DNA of 64,000 bases from Paraburkholderia phytofirmans PsJN (GCF_000020125.1 NC_010676.1:620001-684000); one strand, 5' to 3'; numbered from the stretch's first letter, positions 33,652-43,444 are shown. The notes: generated by a model not told the origin, from the letters alone. Numbers and translations: made by a program.

Positions 33652-36600
33652 ATGAATCGGCCGCTGGTTCGGTTACCGTTTCGCGCAACAGGCGTGGCGT
33701 CTGTGCGCAAATGGTTCAAATGGGCGCTGGTCGCGGCATTTTTGCTCGCGCTGGCATTGGCGGCACGCTTTTGCCAGAACGAGATCGAAACCTCGCGATT
33801 GCAGGCGCACTATCTCTCCGAATTGACTCGCGACGTGGGTTTCTCCGTCGCCGACGGTCCTAGTCATTCCATCCGTTTTCCCGAAGCCGACAAAGGCCCT
33901 TACGACAGCCGTCTGGGCTACGCGTTGCTACCGTCGATCCAGCAGCGTCTGCTGCAACGCGGCTTTGAAATCACCGCCCAGGCGCGCGATTCCGAGCGGA
34001 TGCTGTCGCTGGCGGATAACGGCCTCTTTCTGCCGTACGAAGAAAAAGATCGCGCGGGCCTGCAACTCTTCGACGGCACCGGCGCGCCGCTGTTCGCCGC
34101 GCAGTTTCCCGGCCGCGTGTACGACGACTTCGATGCGATTCCGCCGCTGGTCGTGAATTCGCTGCTGTTTATCGAAGACCGCTACCTGCTCGATCCGAAC
34201 CAGCCGAACCGCAATCCCGCCATCGACTGGGGGCGCTTTAGCCGCGCGTTGGCCGATCAGGGCGTGCGCGTGTTCAATCACCATCAGTCGCAGCCCGGCG
34301 GTAGCACTCTCGCCACGCAGATCGAAAAATTCCGCCACTCCGCGGGCGGCCGCACGGCGACACCGCCGGAGAAATTGCGGCAGATCGCCTCGGCTTCGGT
34401 GCGCGCTTATCTGAATGGCCCGCAAACCATGCCGGCGCGCCAGCAGATCGTGGTCCACTATCTCAACTCGGTGCCGCTGGCCGCGCAGCCGGGCATCGGC
34501 GAAATCAACGGTATTGGCGACGGTCTCGCCGCCTGGTATGGCCGCGACTTCAACGACGTCAACCGCGTCCTGATCGCTCCGTCGACCGAACAGAATCTGC
34601 CGGAGCAGGGCATCGCATTCCGGCAGGTGCTTTCGTTGATGATCGCGCAACGTGCGCCGTCGTATTTCCTGCATCACGGCTACAAGGAACTTGAGCGGCT
34701 GACGGACAGTTATCTGCGGCTGCTGGCGAACGGCGGCATTGTGTCGGTCCCGTTGCGCGACGCCGCGCTCTCAGCGGTGGTCGATTTGCAGCGCGCGCCC
34801 GTCAAAACTGCCAGTGCGGATTCCTTCGTGTCGCGCAAGGCGGTGACGTCCATGCGCTCGCATCTTCTGGCCGCGCTCAACATTCCGAGCTTCTACGAAC
34901 TCGACCGCCTCGATCTACAGGCGAATGGCACGCTCAACAACGCCGTTCAGCAAGCCGTGAGCGACCGGCTCGCCGCTGCCGCCACGCGCGACGGCGCGAA
35001 AGCCGCGGGTCTGGTCGGCTTCGAAATGCTGCGCGCGTCGGACGATCCTTCGAGGATCGCGTATAGCTTCACGCTGTTCGAGCGGCGCGACGGCGCCAAC
35101 CTCGTGCGGGTGCAAACCGACAGCGTCAACCAGCCGTTCGACATCAACTCCGGCGCGCGCCTGAATCTCGGTTCGACGGCGAAACTGCGTACCGTGGTGA
35201 CGTATTTGCAGATCGTCTCCGACTTGCACAAGCGTTATGCGCCGCTGAGCACAGCGGAGCTGAAAGCCGTGAAGTACGATCCGAACGATCAACTCACGCG
35301 CTGGTCGCTCGATTATTTCGCGCACACCTCGGACCGTTCGCTGCAAGCCATGCTCGACGCGGCCGTGGAGCGAAAATACTCGGCCAGTCCCGGCGAAACT
35401 TTCTACACGGGCGGCGGCGCGCAGACCTTCAACAACTTCGAATCCGACGACAACAGCCGCATCCTGACCGTGCACCGCGCGTTCCAGCATTCGGTGAATC
35501 TGGTGTTCGTGCGGCTGATGCGCGACATCGTCCATTACGAAATGGTGCAGACCACCGGGCCGTCGGCGCAATGGCTGGGCGATCCCGAGATGCGCAAGAT
35601 GTATCTGACGCGCTTCGCCGATCAGGAAAGCCGCGTGTACATGAACCGTTTCTACACGAAGTATCACGGCAAGACACCCGATCAGGCCTTGTCGCTGCTG
35701 CTGCTCGGCGTGCGCAAATCGCCGCCCAAGGTGGCGACGGTGTTGCGCAGCGTCGCGCCGGACGAGTCCAATGCGTGGTTCAACCTCAAGATGCGCGCGG
35801 CGCTGAAAAACACGCCCGCCGCCTCCGTACTCGACGACGAAGACCTGGCTAACCTGTACGCCAAATACGCGATCGACCGCTTCAATCTGAACGATCGCGG
35901 CTATATTTCGAGCGTGCATCCGCTGGAACTGTGGACGCTCAACTATCTGCGCGAGCATCCCGATGCGACGCTCGAACAGATCCAGAGCGCGAGCCGCGAG
36001 GTACGTCTGTCGACTTATTCGTGGCTCTTCAAGACGCGCTATCACGCGACGCAAGACCGCCGCATCAAACGCATGGTCGAACTGCGTGCCTACGACGCCA
36101 TCGGCAAATCATGGCAGGCGCTCGGCTATCCGTTCGCGACGCTCACACCTTCGTATGCCGCGGCAATCGGCGCGTCGGGCGACCGGCCGGCCGCGCTCGC
36201 GCAATTGATCGGCGTGGTCGCCAATAACGGCAACAAGGTGCCGACGGAAAGCCTCACGCAACTCGACTTCGCGAAAGACACTCCGTACGAAACGCATTTC
36301 AAACGCGCGGCGGTGGCGCCCGAGCCGCAGTTGTCGCCGGAAATCGCGAGCACGGTGAAAGTGTTGTTGCGCGATGTCGTGACCGGCGGCACGGCGAAGC
36401 GTCTCGCGCAAGGCATGACGTTCCCCGATGGCCAGACGCTCGAGGTGTACGGCAAGACCGGTACCGGCGATCAGCGCTTCAATGTGTTTGCCAAAGGCGC
36501 GCGGCTGATCGAGTCGCGCAAGGTGAACCGTAGCGCGACCTTTGTGTTCGCGATGGGCGACCGGTTCTACGGCACCTTGACCGCGTGGGTGCATGAACCG

Positions 36601-36732
36601 TATGCCGCGCATTACGAGTTCACGAGCGCGCTGTCGGTGCAGTTGCTGAAGTCTTTGGCGCCGGTCTTGCAGCCGTTGCTGAATGAGACGCCTGTGAAGA
36701 CGGCTTCGGTTACGAAGGTTGCCGCGCAATGA
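33652..36732 (+). CDS. giant class A penicillin-binding protein (GT51 transglycosylase plus transpeptidase)
   Basis: A 1026-aa bitopic protein, longer than usual PBP1a/1b. TM anchor at ~25-45 (WALVAAFLLALALAARFC). The GT51 domain has IEDRY at 174-178, where E175 is the candidate catalytic Glu (the usual ExD-H pattern is altered), and GGSTLATQIEKF at ~216. The transpeptidase has S508-T-A-K511 (SxxK), S614-V-N616 (SxN) and K935-T-G-T-G. The 319 residues between SxN and KTG are unusually long. Start 33652 follows GGGGAGAG. It should polymerise and crosslink peptidoglycan in the periplasm; why it is enlarged is unknown. Confidence 0.85.
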   Translation: MNRPLVRLPFRATGVASVRKWFKWALVAAFLLALALAARFCQNEIETSRLQAHYLSELTRDVGFSVADGPSHSIRFPEADKGPYDSRLGYALLPSIQQRLLQRGFEITAQARDSERMLSLADNGLFLPYEEKDRAGLQLFDGTGAPLFAAQFPGRVYDDFDAIPPLVVNSLLFIEDRYLLDPNQPNRNPAIDWGRFSRALADQGVRVFNHHQSQPGGSTLATQIEKFRHSAGGRTATPPEKLRQIASASVRAYLNGPQTMPARQQIVVHYLNSVPLAAQPGIGEINGIGDGLAAWYGRDFNDVNRVLIAPSTEQNLPEQGIAFRQVLSLMIAQRAPSYFLHHGYKELERLTDSYLRLLANGGIVSVPLRDAALSAVVDLQRAPVKTASADSFVSRKAVTSMRSHLLAALNIPSFYELDRLDLQANGTLNNAVQQAVSDRLAAAATRDGAKAAGLVGFEMLRASDDPSRIAYSFTLFERRDGANLVRVQTDSVNQPFDINSGARLNLGSTAKLRTVVTYLQIVSDLHKRYAPLSTAELKAVKYDPNDQLTRWSLDYFAHTSDRSLQAMLDAAVERKYSASPGETFYTGGGAQTFNNFESDDNSRILTVHRAFQHSVNLVFVRLMRDIVHYEMVQTTGPSAQWLGDPEMRKMYLTRFADQESRVYMNRFYTKYHGKTPDQALSLLLLGVRKSPPKVATVLRSVAPDESNAWFNLKMRAALKNTPAASVLDDEDLANLYAKYAIDRFNLNDRGYISSVHPLELWTLNYLREHPDATLEQIQSASREVRLSTYSWLFKTRYHATQDRRIKRMVELRAYDAIGKSWQALGYPFATLTPSYAAAIGASGDRPAALAQLIGVVANNGNKVPTESLTQLDFAKDTPYETHFKRAAVAPEPQLSPEIASTVKVLLRDVVTGGTAKRLAQGMTFPDGQTLEVYGKTGTGDQRFNVFAKGARLIESRKVNRSATFVFAMGDRFYGTLTAWVHEPYAAHYEFTSALSVQLLKSLAPVLQPLLNETPVKTASVTKVAAQ

Positions 36733-36784
36733 GCATCGGGCGCAGCGTGCCGGTGTCGACGCAGATGCATCACACCGGCAGCGC

Positions 36785-38011
36785 CTAATAAACCGTCTCC
36801 GCCGCCGGCTTCAGGAACAGCTCATGCACCGGCGCGAAATGCGCATAGAGCGGCAGAATCGCGCCGCCCATCGCGCGCGCATCGGCGCCGATCGCGCCTT
36901 CCAGTAATTGCGGACGCACCATGCCTTCCCATTCGAAGCGATCGAGCACGCGCTCGGTGCGGCGAATGATTTCGCGCAACAGTTGCCGGTCGAGTTCGCC
37001 GTCGATCACGATCGCGTCGAGATCGAGCAGGGCGGCTGCATTGGTCAACGCAGTGGCGATCGCGGGGCACGCGCTGTCGAGCCATTGCTCGGTGTGCCGC
37101 CACAGTTCGGGCGACAGTGCGCGATGATCGTGCGCGGCCGCAGCCGGCGCGCCCGCATCGGTCAACAGCTTTTCGAGCACGAAGCCCGACGCCGCGTGCA
37201 ACAGCTGGCGCGCGGGTTTGCGCGCGCCGCCTTCGCGCAACGGAATCGAGCCGACCGCACCCGCGTTGTCGTGCGGGCCGCCGTGCAGACGGCCGTCGAT
37301 CACGAGCCCGCCGCCGATAAACGTGCCGACGAACAGATACAGAAAATTGTGGATGCCGCGCCCCTGGCCCATCACCAGTTCGGCGGCGCAGGCAGCCGTG
37401 GTGTCTTTGGCGAACTCGACGGGCAGGCCCGTCATGGTGCCGATGCGCGAGCGCAGATCGATCTCGTTCCACGCTTCCAGCGCGTCGGGCGGCGCGCCGA
37501 GAAAGTCTCGCCAGCCGCCGAGCCATAAAGGCGCCGCGACGCCCACGCCGACCACCTGGCTGGCCTTCGCGCCGAGTGTCTGATTCACGCGCGCGAGTTT
37601 GTTTTCGAGCGCGGGAAACAGCGTGCGTGGATCGGGATACGCGTAGTCGAAGACATCGCGGTGCACCACGTGGCCGGCAAAATCCATCGCCAGCACGTCG
37701 AGACTGCGGCGTCCCACCTTGATGCCGATGGTGTACGCGCCCTGCGCGCGCAACGCGATCGGCACGGACGGCTGGCCGATCCTGCCGCGCACGCGAGCCT
37801 GCTTTTCGAGCAGGCCGTCTTCGATGAGACGCTCGACGATCATCGACACGGTCTGCATCGAAAGACGCGTGAGGCGGCCCACGTCGGCTTTCGGCAGCGG
37901 CCCATGCAAGCGGATCGCTTGCAACACGATGCGTTCGTTGAACTGCCGCATGCCGACCTGATTCGAGCCGACCGTGCGTTTGAGGGGCGAGCGGGTGCCG
38001 GTGGTTTCCAT
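36785..38011 (-). CDS. ROK-family repressor, probable regulator of the fructose ABC operon
   Basis: A 408-aa protein with an N-terminal winged helix (MRQFNERIVLQAIRLHGPLPKADVGRLTRLSMQTVSMIVERLIEDGLLEKQ) and a C-terminal ROK sugar-kinase-like domain (VGVGVAAPLWLGG, VEFAKDTTAACAAELVMGQG, FIGGGLVIDGRLHGGPHDNAGAVG). The usual ROK zinc cysteines are not obvious, which suggests a regulator rather than an active kinase. It is last in the frcBCA-type operon (30-bp gap) and likely responds to the imported sugar. Confidence 0.87.
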   Translation of the reverse strand: METTGTRSPLKRTVGSNQVGMRQFNERIVLQAIRLHGPLPKADVGRLTRLSMQTVSMIVERLIEDGLLEKQARVRGRIGQPSVPIALRAQGAYTIGIKVGRRSLDVLAMDFAGHVVHRDVFDYAYPDPRTLFPALENKLARVNQTLGAKASQVVGVGVAAPLWLGGWRDFLGAPPDALEAWNEIDLRSRIGTMTGLPVEFAKDTTAACAAELVMGQGRGIHNFLYLFVGTFIGGGLVIDGRLHGGPHDNAGAVGSIPLREGGARKPARQLLHAASGFVLEKLLTDAGAPAAAAHDHRALSPELWRHTEQWLDSACPAIATALTNAAALLDLDAIVIDGELDRQLLREIIRRTERVLDRFEWEGMVRPQLLEGAIGADARAMGGAILPLYAHFAPVHELFLKPAAETVY

Positions 38012-38041
38012 GGCGGGCGCCCGCTCAGCAGGATGCGCGCA

Positions 38042-38839
38042 TCATGCAATCGCCTTGACGTCTGCTTCCTTTGCACCGGTCATGATCGCCACCGCCTCCG
38101 ACATGTGGATGTCCGCCCGGTTCACGAGCGCCGCGCGCCGGCCGAGCCGCTGGATATGAATGCGGTCCGCGATCTCGAACACGTGCGGCATGTTGTGGCT
38201 GATGAGGATCACCGGCAGGCCGCGATCGCGCACGCGCCGGATCAGTTCGAGCACCATGTTGCCTTCCTTCACGCCGAGCGCGGCGGTCGGCTCGTCGAGA
38301 ATCACCACGTGCCGCGCGAACGCCGCGCTGCGCGCCACGGCCACGCCCTGACGCTGGCCGCCCGAAAGTGTTTCGACGGCCTGGCGCATCGAGCGGATGC
38401 CGATTTGCAAGTCCTTCATATGCGCGGTCGCTTCGTCCAGCATGCGGCGCTTGTCGATCATCTTGAAGATCGAGCCGCGCCAGCCGGGTTTCAGCAGTTC
38501 GCGCGCAAGGAACAGGTTTTCGGCGATGCTCATGGCCGGCGCCACGGCGAGTTCCTGATATACCGTCTCGATGCCTTGCGCGCGGGCATCGAGCGGGCTG
38601 CGGAATTTGACCGGTTTGCCGTCGAGCAGAATTTCGCCTTCGTCTGGCACCGTGGCGCCGGAAAGTGCCTTGATCAACGACGACTTTCCCGCGCCGTTAT
38701 CGCCGATCACGGCCATGATCTCGCCGGGCATCACTTCGAAATCGCAACCGTCGAGCGCGGTCACATTGCCGTAGCGTTTGATGAGTCCGCGCGCCTGGAG
38801 AACGGGCATCGCGGAAGAAGCGGAAGTAGGGGTAGACAT
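38042..38839 (-). CDS. frcA: CUT2 sugar ABC transporter ATPase, FrcA type
   Basis: A 265-aa single-domain ATPase, unlike the duplicated RbsA type. Walker A is GDNGAGKSSLIKALSG, the signature is LSGGQRQGVAVAR, Walker B is VVILDEPTAALG, and the switch His lies in ILISHNMPHV. The phrase FLARELLKPGWRGSIFKMIDKRRMLDEA is typical of FrcA-type proteins of the fructose/ribose/mannose system. It powers the FrcC permease. The order frcB-frcC-frcA-ROK on the reverse strand implies one operon. Confidence 0.88.
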   Translation of the reverse strand: MSTPTSASSAMPVLQARGLIKRYGNVTALDGCDFEVMPGEIMAVIGDNGAGKSSLIKALSGATVPDEGEILLDGKPVKFRSPLDARAQGIETVYQELAVAPAMSIAENLFLARELLKPGWRGSIFKMIDKRRMLDEATAHMKDLQIGIRSMRQAVETLSGGQRQGVAVARSAAFARHVVILDEPTAALGVKEGNMVLELIRRVRDRGLPVILISHNMPHVFEIADRIHIQRLGRRAALVNRADIHMSEAVAIMTGAKEADVKAIA

Positions 38840-38858
38840 GACGGATTCCTCTGACTGT

Positions 38859-39845
38859 TCAACCGCGACGATGGGAAAGTTTGTCCGCGGCCACCGCGAG
38901 AATCACCAGCATGCCGGTGATCAACACCTGGTAGACCGAAGAGACGCCGATCAATGTCAGGCCGTTGCGAAACACGCCCACGATCAACGCGCCGAGCAGC
39001 GTGCCGGAAATCGAGCCGCGTCCGCCGAACAGACTTGTGCCACCGAGCACGACCGCGGTAATGCTGTCGAGATTCTCGGTTTGCCCCGCCTGCGGATCGC
39101 CCACGCCGGTTCGCGAGACGGACAGCAGTGCGGCGATGCCGTAGATCGCGCCGGCCAGCGAATACACGGTCAGCAATATTTTCTGCGACGACAGGCCCAT
39201 CAGGCGCGCGGCCTCGGGGTTATTGCCGAGCGCGTAGAGATGCCGGCCCGGCACCGTGTCGCGCAATACGAACCACGTGGCCAGATACATCAGCAAAGTG
39301 AGCACGGTGCCGTACGTGACATCAGCAGGGCCGAGTTTGAAGGTGTTGCCCAGGAACATGATCGCGTCCGGCAGGTTCGACACGCTCTCGGCGTTCGAAT
39401 AGATCTGCGTGAGAGCGAACGCGATATTCAACGTACCCAACGTAACGATGAAGGCCGGTAATTTGATGCGCGTGATCAGCACGCCGTTGAGCGCGCCGAA
39501 CAGCGCACTCGCGCCAACCCCGCAGAGAATCGCGAGCACCGGCGGTACACCTAGCGTGACCGCGAATTTGGTCATGATGATCGAGCCGAACGCCATCACC
39601 ATGCCGCACGACAGGTCGATGCCGCCGGTCAGCACGATCAGCGTCTGGCCGATCGCGATGACCGCGACCACCATGGTTTGCTGCAGGATTAGCGAGAGAT
39701 TCTGGAACGACAGGAAGCGGCTGCTCTGCGAAATGAAGAAGCCGCAAGCCAGTACCAGTGCGATGAGTGGCCCGACCTCGGCAAGCGATGGCATGCGTTC
39801 GGCGAACGAACGCGAGTGGCCGGCGGGCGCGGAAGGAGTCGACAT
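38859..39845 (-). CDS. frcC: CUT2 sugar ABC transporter permease, FrcC type
   Basis: A 328-aa inner-membrane permease with about ten hydrophobic segments. The RbsC/FrcC blocks are TVVALGQTLIVLTGGIDLSCGMVMAFGSIIMTKFAV-like (TMVVAVIAIGQTLIVLTGGIDLS), GRHLYALGNNPEAARLMGLSSQKILLTVYSLAGAIYGIAALL and TAVVLGGTSLFGGRGSISGTLLGALIVG. It forms the membrane channel for the FrcB-delivered sugar. It starts 92 bp after the frcB stop and ends 19 bp before frcA. Confidence 0.9.
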   Translation of the reverse strand: MSTPSAPAGHSRSFAERMPSLAEVGPLIALVLACGFFISQSSRFLSFQNLSLILQQTMVVAVIAIGQTLIVLTGGIDLSCGMVMAFGSIIMTKFAVTLGVPPVLAILCGVGASALFGALNGVLITRIKLPAFIVTLGTLNIAFALTQIYSNAESVSNLPDAIMFLGNTFKLGPADVTYGTVLTLLMYLATWFVLRDTVPGRHLYALGNNPEAARLMGLSSQKILLTVYSLAGAIYGIAALLSVSRTGVGDPQAGQTENLDSITAVVLGGTSLFGGRGSISGTLLGALIVGVFRNGLTLIGVSSVYQVLITGMLVILAVAADKLSHRRG

Positions 39846-39937
39846 GATGGATGACCTCGATGCAGAAGCGTGGCGCTCGGGCCACGCGGCAAATCCGATG
39901 ACGGCCCGGCGAATCGGGCCGCCCTATTCAGTGCGCG

Positions 39938-40942
39938 TTACTTGTTGCCCCAGCAGTTGTCGAGGCCGAACTTGGTGTCCTTGCTGTCGATACCGGCCAT
40001 CGGTTTGTCGGTGATCAGCGTCACGCCGGTGTCCTGATAGCCGGAGACTTTCTTGCCGGTCTTCGCGTACTCGACACCGGCCGTCACGCCGAGCGAGGCC
40101 ATCTTCAGCGGATACTGCTGCGAGGTCGCGGCGATGGCGCCGGCCTTGACGTTGCGCACGCCTTCACAGCCGCCGTCGATCGAGACGATCATCACGCTCT
40201 TGTCCTTGCCCGCAGCTTTCAGCGCGCGGTAAGCGCCCGCTGCCGCCGGTTCGTTGATGGTGTAGACCACGTTGATGTCGGGCGACTTCTGCAGGCAGTT
40301 TTCCATCGCCGTCTGGCCCTTGGCCTGATCGCCGCGGGTGTCCTGGCTGCACACCACTGACGGATCGCCTTCCTTCACGCCGAAGCCTTCCAGGAAGCCG
40401 TTGTGACGCAGCACGCCGACCGAGACGCCGGGCGCGAGATCGAGCGTGGCGATCTTCGCGGGCTTGCCGTTGAGCGCGGCTTTCGCGTATTTGCCGATCA
40501 GCACGCCGGCCTTGAAGTTGTCGGTGGCGAAGAGGGCGTCGGTGGCGTCTTGCGGATCGGTGGGTGTGTCGAGCGCGACGACCATCACGCCGGCGGCGCG
40601 CGCTTTCTTGATGCTCGGCACGATCGCCTTGGTGTCGCTCGGCGTGATCAGAATCGCCTTCGCGCCGGCTGTCATCATGTTTTCGATGGCGGTGACCTGG
40701 CTCGCGTTGTCGCCGTCGAACTTGCCGGCCGCGGTGATCAGCTTCGCGCCGTCTTTCGATGCAGCCGCTTCGGCGCCCTGTTTCATCTTCACGAAGAATG
40801 GGTTGGTGTCGGTCTTGGTGATGAGGCCGACAACCGGCTGGTCAGCCGCCTGGCTCGCGCTCGCACACCATACCGCCGATGCGGCGACGCACATCGACAC
40901 GATTTTCCTGGCGACAGGAAGCCTGCGGGAATTCAGATTCAT
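39938..40942 (-). CDS. frcB: periplasmic fructose/ribose-type sugar-binding protein, FrcB type
   Basis: A 334-aa exported protein with an N-terminal signal (RKIVSMCVAASAVWCASASQAAD). The mature protein begins QPVVGLITKTDTNPFFVKMKQGAEAAASKDGAKL, the FrcB hallmark, and contains NMMTAGAKAILITPSDTKAIVPSIKKARAAGVMVVALDTPTDP and VVYTINEPAAAGAYRALKAAGK of the periplasmic-binding-protein type I fold. It should deliver fructose (possibly ribose or mannose) to FrcCA. First gene of the operon; a palindromic candidate operator lies ~145 bp upstream. Confidence 0.9.
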   Translation of the reverse strand: MNLNSRRLPVARKIVSMCVAASAVWCASASQAADQPVVGLITKTDTNPFFVKMKQGAEAAASKDGAKLITAAGKFDGDNASQVTAIENMMTAGAKAILITPSDTKAIVPSIKKARAAGVMVVALDTPTDPQDATDALFATDNFKAGVLIGKYAKAALNGKPAKIATLDLAPGVSVGVLRHNGFLEGFGVKEGDPSVVCSQDTRGDQAKGQTAMENCLQKSPDINVVYTINEPAAAGAYRALKAAGKDKSVMIVSIDGGCEGVRNVKAGAIAATSQQYPLKMASLGVTAGVEYAKTGKKVSGYQDTGVTLITDKPMAGIDSKDTKFGLDNCWGNK

Positions 40943-41085
40943 GGGACGCTCCTCCGGTTTTTGGCAACGACGTTGTGGTACTGGCGGTTGCCTGCGCGAA
41001 CGCTGCGTGCTGGCAACCTGGTTTGCGATCTGCCGCGAGATGAAGGCGGTTCGAAACGACTTTTAGCCCGGTCGCTTCGCGCCGC

Positions 41086-41108
41086 CTAAATCACTTTGGT
41101 TGATTTAG
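41086..41108. promoter_or_regulatory. palindromic candidate ROK operator upstream of frcB
   Basis: CTAAATCA and TGATTTAG form a perfect 8-bp inverted repeat with a 7-base centre, in the 446-bp gap upstream of frcB. It is AT-rich in a GC-rich region and in the right place for the ROK repressor encoded at the end of the operon. The rest of the gap (40943-41388) has no gene. Confidence 0.5.
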
Positions 41109-41298
41109 TACAGCAGGCGCGTCGGCTCGCGTCAAGGAAATCATCGGCATGAAAGTTTGCGCACGGAAAGCTGCCGGAGGGCTGAGCGCCTTATGTGGCA
41201 GGGATTTGACGGATTAGTGCGGTGCGGGATCGAGCGTTCGGGCTTGGGGAAAGTCCTGGCTCGAATGAAGGCTTATTGAAAGCTGATTGATGTTTTCT

Positions 41299-41320
41299 CG
41301 ACGCTAAATCTTTAGCGTCG
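41299..41320. repeat. perfect 10-bp inverted repeat with 2-base centre
   Basis: CGACGCTAAA and TTTAGCGTCG are separated only by TC. It lies 69 bp past the ycgR stop (reverse strand). There is no U-run, so it is not a classical terminator; it may be a protein-binding site or a transcript-end hairpin. Confidence 0.6.
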
Positions 41321-41388
41321 CGAGGGTATTCAGCGGACCCTGAAGTGTGCGGACATCGCGGTTATGACGATGTCCGTGACGAATCGGC

Positions 41389-42174
41389 TCAACGGCGCGG
41401 CGTGAGCGCTTGCCGCCTCGTTTCGAGTTGCGTGACCACGCGTTGCAAGGTGCGCTCGGCAGGGCCCGGCGTCGCGACGAACTTGCAACCGATCACAAAG
41501 CGTCGATCGCCCTTCGCCGTGCTCACCTGCCGGGGCGCGACGATTTCCAGATCGAGTCGCAGCATGCCGAAGCCGCCGAGTTGCAATGCGACGTCGCGCA
41601 GCACCGTGCCGCGTTCGAGCGAGCCGAAGCGTTCGTCGGCGGTCTTCAACGCGATGCCGCCCAGCGACAGGTCCAGCAACTCCAGGCGGAACGAGCCGCC
41701 ATCCGCATACCGGCCGCTGGCGATGTACGGGTCGAGCACGGGCGTTTGCACGCGGAAGAACTCGCGGCGTTGAACGTAGTGGAGCACGGTAGGCAAGGGC
41801 GCTTCGAAAGCCGGCAGTCCATCGAACTGAGTCGGCGTGGCATCGAACGTCGTGAACTCGGTGCGAATGCCGCCGGGCAGGCTGCGGAACGTCAATTGCC
41901 GGGCAGATGGCAATGCATCGTTGTCATCGGCCACGCTGCCGGCATCGAAGACGAAGCGCGCATTGCGCGAGTCGACATCGAGTATCTGCGTGACGATTTG
42001 CCGGCCACCGAATTCGACCGTGACGAAGTCCTGTCCGGCCACCAGTTGGCGCAGACACACGGCAATTTGCAAGGGATGGCGCTGCGCGAAGTTTGAGTCG
42101 GCGCCCAAGGTTTGTTGAGTTTGTTCGGCGACGTCGGCATCCAGCGAGAGATCGGCAATCATTCGAATATCCAT
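41389..42174 (-). CDS. ycgR: YcgR-like PilZ flagellar brake protein
   Basis: A 261-aa c-di-GMP receptor. The N-terminal YcgR domain (~20-128) is followed by the PilZ domain with the binding motif RREFFR (R137-x3-R141) and DLSLGGIAL (D168-x-S170-x2-G). On binding c-di-GMP such proteins contact the flagellar MotA/FliG interface and slow swimming. The start at 42174 (MDIRMIADLSL) gives the usual family length; longer frames add basic low-complexity residues. Neighbours are transport genes, so it is a stand-alone motility gene. Confidence 0.88.
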   Translation of the reverse strand: MDIRMIADLSLDADVAEQTQQTLGADSNFAQRHPLQIAVCLRQLVAGQDFVTVEFGGRQIVTQILDVDSRNARFVFDAGSVADDNDALPSARQLTFRSLPGGIRTEFTTFDATPTQFDGLPAFEAPLPTVLHYVQRREFFRVQTPVLDPYIASGRYADGGSFRLELLDLSLGGIALKTADERFGSLERGTVLRDVALQLGGFGMLRLDLEIVAPRQVSTAKGDRRFVIGCKFVATPGPAERTLQRVVTQLETRRQALTPRR

Positions 42175-42412
42175 GCGTGTTACGGCCTTGGCCCGGCCGG
42201 TTGGAGAGCGCGGACGGCCTGTGGGTCGTCGCGGCGCTCGGCCTTTCCCTGAGTTAATGCAGGGACCGTGCCAACTGCATGGATCGTGGATGAATGCTGT
42301 GTGCAGCCTGCTGGACCGCGCGCGGCGGGCGATTGCGGGCAGCGCATGAGGAAGGCGGCGCGCGCGTAGCGAGGATTCGCTACGTAACGTCCGCGATGCT
42401 GTTACGGCCACA

Positions 42413-43444
42413 TCAGCGCGAACGCGGCACGCCCGTGGATGCACGCACAACCAGTTCGGGCGGCGAGGCGATGCGCATCGGCACGCTGGTCGTTGGGCGA
42501 CCCGCCTGTCCATACGACGACTCGATCAGCTCACGCAATAGCGATACCGCGAGCCCCGCGACTTCGACTGTCGGCACGGCGACCGTCGTCAACGCGGGGC
42601 GCGATTCGCGCGCGAGTTGAATGTCGGTAATGCCGATCACGGACAGGTCCGTTGGCACGTTCAGGCCGAGGTCGGCGGCGGCGTGCATCGCGCCGAGCGC
42701 GGGCAGGTCGTTGGTCACGAAGATCGCGGTGAGCTTCGGATCGCTTTCGAGCAGCGCGCGTGCCGCTTCGTAGCCGCCCTGGATCGTATCGGCCGCATGT
42801 TTGACACGGCCTTTCGGCGCGCCGCCGGCGCGCAGTGCATCGACGAAACCTTCGTAACGGGCCGCATGAATGCCCGACGCTTTGCTGCCCACAATCGCGC
42901 CGATCCGCCGATGGCCGAGCTCCAGCAAATGCGCGCCCGCCAGTTCGCCGGCACGCCGGAAATCGACCGCGACGCACGGCAACCCCGGCGGCTCGTTAGG
43001 CCGTTCCCACATGCACAGCACGACCGGCGTGCCGCGCGATTCGGTCGTATGAAGATCAGCGAGATCGAGGTTCGCGTTCGTCACGAGCACGCCTTCGGAG
43101 AGCGTGCCGGCAATCTGGTCGAGATACGCGCGGCCGGTGTGCGGATCTTCGTTCGTATTGCAGATGATCACGAAGTGGCCGCTCGTGCGCGCCGCGCGTT
43201 CGACGGCGAGCGCGAACTCCGGATAGAACGGATTGGCGATGCTCGACACCATCAGCGCGAGCGTCGGCGCGCGACCTTCGGCAAGGGCGCGAGCGGCGAG
43301 ATGCGGACGGTAGCCGAGCGCTTCGACGGCCTCGAGCACGCGCTGCCGGGTGGTCGCGCCGACCCGGCCGCGATTGCGCAGCACGTTGGATACCGTCGCC
43401 GGGGTGACGCCGGCATGACGCGCGACTTCGCTGAGTGTGGGCAT
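42413..43444 (-). CDS. LacI-family repressor of the GH42/CUT1 operon
   Basis: A 343-aa protein. The N-terminal LacI HTH is MPTLSEVARHAGVTPATVSNVLRNRGRVGATTRQRVLEAVEALGYRPHLAARALAEG, including the hinge helix, and the effector domain is of the periplasmic-binding type (LALMVSSIANPFYPEFALAVERAA, VVGSKASGIHAARYEGFVDAL, FVTNDLPALGAMHAAADLGLNVP). It is divergent from the ABC operon, with a perfect palindrome between them. It is expected to repress in the absence of a galactoside-type inducer. ATG 43444 is the family start. Confidence 0.92.
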   Translation of the reverse strand: MPTLSEVARHAGVTPATVSNVLRNRGRVGATTRQRVLEAVEALGYRPHLAARALAEGRAPTLALMVSSIANPFYPEFALAVERAARTSGHFVIICNTNEDPHTGRAYLDQIAGTLSEGVLVTNANLDLADLHTTESRGTPVVLCMWERPNEPPGLPCVAVDFRRAGELAGAHLLELGHRRIGAIVGSKASGIHAARYEGFVDALRAGGAPKGRVKHAADTIQGGYEAARALLESDPKLTAIFVTNDLPALGAMHAAADLGLNVPTDLSVIGITDIQLARESRPALTTVAVPTVEVAGLAVSLLRELIESSYGQAGRPTTSVPMRIASPPELVVRASTGVPRSR

